NCBI GenBank assembly: GCA_028707655.1
Contig: JAQWAN010000050.1
Location: 1 to 10,455, forward strand
Direction of reading: 5' to 3'
Origin: Bacteroidaceae bacterium
Lineage (GTDB): Bacteria > Bacteroidota > Bacteroidia > Bacteroidales > Bacteroidaceae
DNA: 10,455 bases
Shown here in pieces: positions 6,580 to 10,455 of this stretch. Below the pieces are notes generated by a model. It saw only the letters and a program-made list of their open reading frames with translations, had not been told where the DNA came from and searched no databases. A program made the position numbers and the translations under genes. The first letter of the stretch is position 1, and every line of letters starts with the position of its first letter.

Positions 6580-8928
6580 TTAATAGAACAACTGACTAGC
6601 TGCAACAGGTGTAAACACTGTATCCTCAGCAGCACGAAGACGAACTGGTACATTGTGGCTCCAATAGGTAGGCCATCCTCCCTGTACATGTCCTAAGAAA
6701 ATAACCTTGAACGCATGATTACCTTTAGCTAAAGCCACCGATTTATCGTGGCGAGAATGTCGTTTTACCTCCCCATTATTATCGATAAGCAATTTACCAT
6801 CTAGCCAAACTTGTGCTAAATCGGAGCTGAAATAGTACACCCCATCTGCAGGAATAGCAATGTATCCCTCAGCTACTGCCGAGTAGAAATTCACGTTTCG
6901 CATATTACGAGGTACAGGAACTATTTTCAACAATTCGTTTAGATCCTTAATGGTTGTTTTTGTCCATTGTGTAGCAGCACTCAACTGGTCGGTGGTAAAG
7001 TATTCCCCTTTTGTCCATTCCACTTTTAAGCCTTTGTTTTTTGCTGCAACAGTAGCTGCTGGTGCTAAAGCTTGTTTTTCTACCTTAATGGTACGCACCT
7101 TACTCATCTTACCAGACAAAAGGATGGTACGAATCTTAAGGGTTGTGTTGGCTGTAAACAATAAAGGAGTAGTATATGGTGTAGCAGCTAATGTGGGTTC
7201 ACTACCATCTGTAGTATAATACATCTTTACAGGGCGACTTGTCTTGAAAGTAAGCTTCGCAGTATCGGTAAACGCAACAAAATTGCAAGAACCATTTTCC
7301 TGCTCAGGTAATGGCACATGCGCATTAATCTGATGAAGGTCTAAACGTACATAAGCATTTTCTAAACGTCTACAGAAATCCTTAAAGTCTTTTTTGTCTA
7401 ATGGCGACCAACCTACCTCTGCCACCGCTAAAGCGCGAGGGTAAAGACGATATTCGCGTAAATCGTTGGTATACATATATTCAGACCAAACATTACACTG
7501 TACACCCTTAATAAATTGCTCCTTCTTCATCGCAACCAAAGTGTCGGGTACAGGATTGTAGCTATAGGTTTTAGCAAGTGGCGCATAACCACCAATAGCT
7601 ACAGGCTCAACTTTAGGATCTCCTTGATAATGGTCTACATATAAACCACCCGAACCAGGAGTCATCACTACATCGTGTTCCATCAAAGCCGATTTTATTC
7701 CTCCTGCTTCGCCACGCCATGACATGATGGTTGCAGAGGGTGCTATTCCACCCTCTAAAATTTCATCCCAACCAATCAATTTCTTGCCGTAGCTATTTAA
7801 AACTTTCTCTATTCTGCAAATAACATAGCTTTGCAAACGCTCCTCGGCTGTATGCTCTTTGTTACCTTTCAATTTTTCTTGACGAATACGTCGCTGACAA
7901 AGTGGACAGTTTTTCCAACTCTTCTTAGGACACTCATCGCCACCAATGTGGAAATAGGTGCCAGGGAAAAGTGGAATCATCTCTTTGATAACATTCTCTA
8001 GAAAGGTAAAAGTAGATTCTTTTCCGGGACACATCACTACATCTTCTACGCCCCAAACTGTACGAGGGGTGGTTACTTCATTGTTACAAGAAAGCCAAGG
8101 ATAAGCGGCAATAGCAGCTAACTCATGTCCAGGCATCTCTAACTCTGGAACAACGGTTATCTGACGTGCTGCAGCATATGCCACAACATCTTTAATCTGC
8201 TCTTGGGTATAGAATCCACTTAACACGGTACCATCGTTTTCTACACGTGTTGAACCAACCTCCGTTAGTTTAGGATATTTCTTAATCTCTATACGCCATG
8301 CTTGGTCTTCGGTTAAATGCCAGTGAAAAACATTTAACTTGAACATAGCCATAACATCTAATTGTTTCTTAATATCCGCAACACTCATAAAATGTCTACA
8401 AGGGTCTAACATTACTCCACGATAAGCAAAACGTGGCGCATCTTTTACCAGCACACAAGGTGCTTTCCAAGGAATATCTGCAACCTGTACAGGACTTTCT
8501 ATCTCTGCTGGTAGCAGTTGCATAAACGATTGCATACCATAGAATAAACCTTTGGCAGTAGCAGCTACAATTTTTACACCCTCTTTTTTAACAGAAAGCG
8601 TATAAGCCTCTTCGCCCATAGAAGAATTGGGCTTTACAAGCAGCAACTCCAATGCTCCTTTAGATAATTTGTCTGCAACAGGTACCGTATAACCTGTTGA
8701 TTTTTGGATCTTACTAGCAAAGAACAACGCTACTTTTTTAGAAGATGAGTCGGTGGCTACAATCGAGAAATCGGGGGTTAACTTAAAGGAGCCTTTAGAT
8801 AACTCCATATGAGCTGGAACAGGAATAATATTTACTCCTTCATTGTAGAGCTTGTCTTTTTTTTGCTGACAGCTAAACAAACTTACCAATACACTTAAAA
8901 TAAATAAGGAACAAAAATTTCTTTTCAT
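6580..8928 (-). CDS. GH20 beta-N-acetylhexosaminidase lipoprotein with PA14-like tail
   Basis: A 782-residue glycoside hydrolase family 20 enzyme that removes terminal N-acetylhexosamines from glycans by substrate-assisted catalysis. The ATG at 8928 begins a lipoprotein signal, MKRNFCSLFILSVLVSLFSC, with lipobox LFSC and C20 as the lipidated residue. An open extension up to 9006 lacks a signal and is rejected. Domains in order: GH20b-type N-terminal domain (about 33-162); catalytic barrel from FAYRGVMLD (168) to about 510, with HIGGDE at 327-332 holding the catalytic D331-E332 pair; a chitobiase C-terminal/Fn3-like domain (about 553-618, YYTTDGSEPT); and a PA14-like domain (about 632-765, GVYYFSSDLAQVWLDGKLL). 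CPLC (341-344), near CPKKSWKNC, adds a cysteine cluster after the active site. The product is probably at the cell surface or in the periplasm, taking part in mucin or N-glycan use. No SusC/SusD pair is in the window. Confidence 0.95.
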   Translation of the reverse strand: MKRNFCSLFILSVLVSLFSCQQKKDKLYNEGVNIIPVPAHMELSKGSFKLTPDFSIVATDSSSKKVALFFASKIQKSTGYTVPVADKLSKGALELLLVKPNSSMGEEAYTLSVKKEGVKIVAATAKGLFYGMQSFMQLLPAEIESPVQVADIPWKAPCVLVKDAPRFAYRGVMLDPCRHFMSVADIKKQLDVMAMFKLNVFHWHLTEDQAWRIEIKKYPKLTEVGSTRVENDGTVLSGFYTQEQIKDVVAYAAARQITVVPELEMPGHELAAIAAYPWLSCNNEVTTPRTVWGVEDVVMCPGKESTFTFLENVIKEMIPLFPGTYFHIGGDECPKKSWKNCPLCQRRIRQEKLKGNKEHTAEERLQSYVICRIEKVLNSYGKKLIGWDEILEGGIAPSATIMSWRGEAGGIKSALMEHDVVMTPGSGGLYVDHYQGDPKVEPVAIGGYAPLAKTYSYNPVPDTLVAMKKEQFIKGVQCNVWSEYMYTNDLREYRLYPRALAVAEVGWSPLDKKDFKDFCRRLENAYVRLDLHQINAHVPLPEQENGSCNFVAFTDTAKLTFKTSRPVKMYYTTDGSEPTLAATPYTTPLLFTANTTLKIRTILLSGKMSKVRTIKVEKQALAPAATVAAKNKGLKVEWTKGEYFTTDQLSAATQWTKTTIKDLNELLKIVPVPRNMRNVNFYSAVAEGYIAIPADGVYYFSSDLAQVWLDGKLLIDNNGEVKRHSRHDKSVALAKGNHAFKVIFLGHVQGGWPTYWSHNVPVRLRAAEDTVFTPVAASQLFY

Positions 8929-9088
8929 GATTAGATTATATAAGGTTATAAAAGTGGGTTTTAAGGGAAAGGTTAGCTCTATTAAATCGCTATGTAAATA
9001 TAGCATTTAAAACAATGCCTTCCCCATTAAAAAGGAAGGTATATAACATTTTTTATGCTATTTGAGAACTATTTATAAAATCCAAGCC
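8929..9088. other. Leader region of the GH20 gene with hairpin and weak promoter box
   Basis: On - the best promoter match is TATATTTA (9002-8995), one base off TAnnTTTG, which would give a leader near 60 bases; no -33 element at the right distance is seen. Upstream, 9015-9023 pairs with 9034-9042 (core CCTTCC/GGAAGG, one G-U) around 10 bases. It may be a backup terminator for the upstream gene or part of a regulated leader. Confidence 0.35.
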
Positions 9089-9124
9089 AAAAAAAAGCCA
9101 CCCATCATACTAGTAGGCAGCTTT
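9089..9124 (-). terminator. Rho-independent terminator of the acidic-protein gene
   Basis: In the minus-strand RNA, AAAGCUGCCUA pairs with UGGGUGGCUUU over 11 positions (three G-U pairs) around a 9-base loop, followed by a U8 tract (A-run 9089-9096 on +). It begins 26 bases after the stop codon at 9150-9152, which separates that gene from the GH20 gene. Confidence 0.8.
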
Positions 9125-9149
9125 ATCTATTAGGATAAACAGAATAAAT

Positions 9150-9602
9150 TTAATCGGATAATAAGTGGGCCAGAAATGCATTTAATTCCTCATCTAATCC
9201 CTCTAACAACTCTTCATTTAATACAACCGTATCATCGTCTACTAGTAACAAATCGTCTAGTGCTTCATGGTCCTCGTCAATTAAAATAAAAGAATAGGGT
9301 TTAAAAAGATGAATGTCTTTAAACTGACCATTCTCTTTCATTTGCGTAAGTGCCACAGTAAGCTGTGAACGAACAACAGTAGAAAAATCGGTGTTCAAAG
9401 TGGTCCATTCCTCTACAACGCCATCAGCTAATTTTACATCATCATCATCAAAGACTATCAATTCGCCTGTTTCGGGTAGAACTAATAACTGAATATCAGT
9501 GACTAATTTAAAATCGGTCTCCTCTTTGTAATTACTTAACGCATTGGCGATGATTTGCTCAATGCAAGTAAGTGTCTTTAATTTTATAGTAACAGCTGCC
9601 AT
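9150..9602 (-). CDS. Acidic 150-residue protein of unknown function
   Basis: I do not recognise a named family. The protein starts MAAVTIKLKTLTCIEQIIANAL and is strongly acidic, with the clusters VFDDDDVKLADG (about residues 50-61) and LLLVDDDTVVLNEELLEGLDEE (about 118-139). It has no signal peptide, membrane segment or cysteine-rich site, so it is probably cytoplasmic. The two acidic stretches each follow a hydrophobic strand (IQLLVLPETGELIVF; YSFILIDEDHEALDD), hinting at two similar halves. The ATG at 9602 is chosen because an in-frame TTG at 9626 lies inside the promoter box. The gene stands alone between two hairpins with its own TACATTTG promoter, so it is likely monocistronic. The even codon use and intact frame suggest a real, conserved gene; a protein-protein or metal-binding role would be a guess. 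Confidence 0.75.
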   Translation of the reverse strand: MAAVTIKLKTLTCIEQIIANALSNYKEETDFKLVTDIQLLVLPETGELIVFDDDDVKLADGVVEEWTTLNTDFSTVVRSQLTVALTQMKENGQFKDIHLFKPYSFILIDEDHEALDDLLLVDDDTVVLNEELLEGLDEELNAFLAHLLSD

Positions 9603-9623
9603 ACACAATAGTTTAATAGGTTT

Positions 9624-9631
9624 CAAATGTA
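9624..9631 (-). promoter_or_regulatory. Promoter -7 box of the acidic-protein gene
   Basis: TACATTTG on - matches TAnnTTTG exactly, 21 bases before the ATG at 9602, giving an expected leader of about 16 bases. A T7 run lies directly upstream, but no clean TTTG stands at the -33 distance. This box rules out the in-frame TTG at 9626 as a translation start. Confidence 0.6.
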
Positions 9632-9654
9632 CAAAAAAATGTTCATACCGCTGA

Positions 9655-9677
9655 TAAAAGCGCTAAAAAATAGCGTT
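9655..9677 (-). terminator. Short terminator-like hairpin after the DUF6340-like gene
   Basis: In the minus-strand RNA, AACGCUA pairs with UAGCGCU (one G-U) around a U5 loop, followed by UUUUA. It starts three bases after the TAG at 9681-9683. The stem is short, so termination may be partial. Confidence 0.5.
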
Positions 9678-9680
9678 GAA

Positions 9681-10455
9681 CTATAATAATTGCCGTTCAA
9701 GCAGTAGTAGTTCCTTCTTTCTATCCTCTAATTGAGCAATATATAACACAACTCTCGTATATTTCTCAGAAGAAAGCCATTTGGGGTTTTTCTCCAAGAT
9801 GTTCTTACAAACGGTAGCCCACTCTATTGCTTTCTCTATATCTCCGGTTACTTCGAAATAGATGGCAATATTATAACTACTATAGATACGTATTTTATCT
9901 TTTGTATTTACTGCATAGATACTCTTCCAGCGTTTATACGCCTCCTCCCAATCGCCAGTAAGTGCATAAAAAGCGGCGTCTTTCATGGGTATAGAACCAG
10001 CAGCATAAAAAATCCGGTAACGGGTTTGCCAAGTAGGTATCAAATAGTCTAACGGGAAGTTACCAGCCAACGTAGCCATCTCCTCCTCCACCTGTGGATT
10101 GAATTTCCAATCTTCTACTCTAAGGAGTACACTGTCTGCTGCAATAAAAGAGCCAACAGCAATAATACGATTCGGCAAATAAACAGATACTTTGGTGGCA
10201 AATTTGGCAATAGTGGCAACGGTAAGAAAATCGTTACCCTCTTCATAATACAAACCTTCTTGAAAAAAAGTTTGCTGTTTATCAATGGTATAGATAACAT
10301 CAACATCTAACGACTGAGCAAGATCATTCACCTCCCCCAATGTTAAGCTATTGTCCATCCCCTTTTTCGGGTCGTGAGAAAGAGAATCTACAATCACTAC
10401 TTTATCGAAATAGTGTTCATCGGCTAATCGTTGCGCAAATTCTTCAGCTGTTTTA
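9681..10455 (-). CDS. DUF6340-like protein with TPR-like C-terminus (5' end outside window)
   Basis: The frame has no stop up to the window edge: codons upstream of the internal GTG at 10397 read TAEEFAQRLADEHYFDKVV and continue. The visible 257 residues are thus the C-terminal part of a longer protein. The order of features, a VIVDSLSH strand, a DVIYTIDKQQTFF segment (a sensor- or binding-like alpha/beta part), VYLPNRIIAVGSFIAADSVLLRVE, then helical pairs, resembles my recollection of the Bacteroidales lipoprotein family DUF6340. The helical part has two TPR-like units (ALTGDWEEAYKRWKSIY and EVTGDIEKAIEWATVCKNI), suggesting a protein-binding surface. The signal peptide that would confirm an envelope location is outside the window. 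It is followed at once by a short hairpin and then by an independently promoted gene. The family name is probable, the function unknown. Confidence 0.68.
   Translation of the reverse strand, partial: KTAEEFAQRLADEHYFDKVVIVDSLSHDPKKGMDNSLTLGEVNDLAQSLDVDVIYTIDKQQTFFQEGLYYEEGNDFLTVATIAKFATKVSVYLPNRIIAVGSFIAADSVLLRVEDWKFNPQVEEEMATLAGNFPLDYLIPTWQTRYRIFYAAGSIPMKDAAFYALTGDWEEAYKRWKSIYAVNTKDKIRIYSSYNIAIYFEVTGDIEKAIEWATVCKNILEKNPKWLSSEKYTRVVLYIAQLEDRKKELLLLERQLL

Noticed and set aside
8929..9006. 26-residue N-terminal extension of the GH20 reading frame (start at 9006)
   Set aside because: The extension has no signal features, overlaps the best promoter-like box, and would bury a clear lipoprotein signal peptide that starts at the ATG at 8928.
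9603..9626. TTG start at 9626 for the acidic protein
   Set aside because: The TTG is part of the exact TACATTTG promoter box, so it should lie upstream of the transcript start; the ATG at 9602 fits.

Overview
The window looks like chromosomal housekeeping DNA from a member of the order Bacteroidales (Bacteroidota). Four things point there: the gene families (DUF3810, DUF4491, a DUF6340-like protein, a GH20 lipoprotein with a PA14-type tail), A/T-rich leaders without Shine-Dalgarno sequences, promoter boxes of the Bacteroidota form TAnnTTTG, and a uniform moderately AT-rich codon use. I cannot fix the genus. I see no insertion sequence, phage gene, CRISPR array, rRNA or tRNA, and no candidate defence system.

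Layout. (1) 1-849, +: the 3' end of a large AsmA-like envelope protein gene. (2) 850-1002: a strong, nearly symmetrical terminator between convergent genes. (3) 2959-1003, -: a two-gene unit of a DUF3810 membrane protein with an HExxH motif, then mazG one base later. (4) 2960-3158: a divergent promoter region with a 14-bp palindrome, two 12-bp dyads and a consensus -7 box for valS. (5) 3159-6151, +: valS and a small DUF4491 membrane protein. (6) 6152-6579: a 428-base gene-free convergent gap with several hairpins, a 22-bp-period tandem repeat of four units and a perfect 18-bp terminator stem. (7) 10455-6580, -: a partial DUF6340-like gene, an acidic 150-residue protein of unknown function, and an outer-envelope beta-N-acetylhexosaminidase lipoprotein. 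Each of these three is followed by its own hairpin.

Functionally the window combines tRNA charging (ValS), nucleotide-pool cleaning (MazG), envelope maintenance (AsmA-like, DUF3810, DUF4491, DUF6340-like) and glycan harvesting (GH20). No single pathway links them. The least explained parts are the tandem repeat at 6434-6516, the dyad-rich divergent promoter region, and the acidic protein at 9150-9602.
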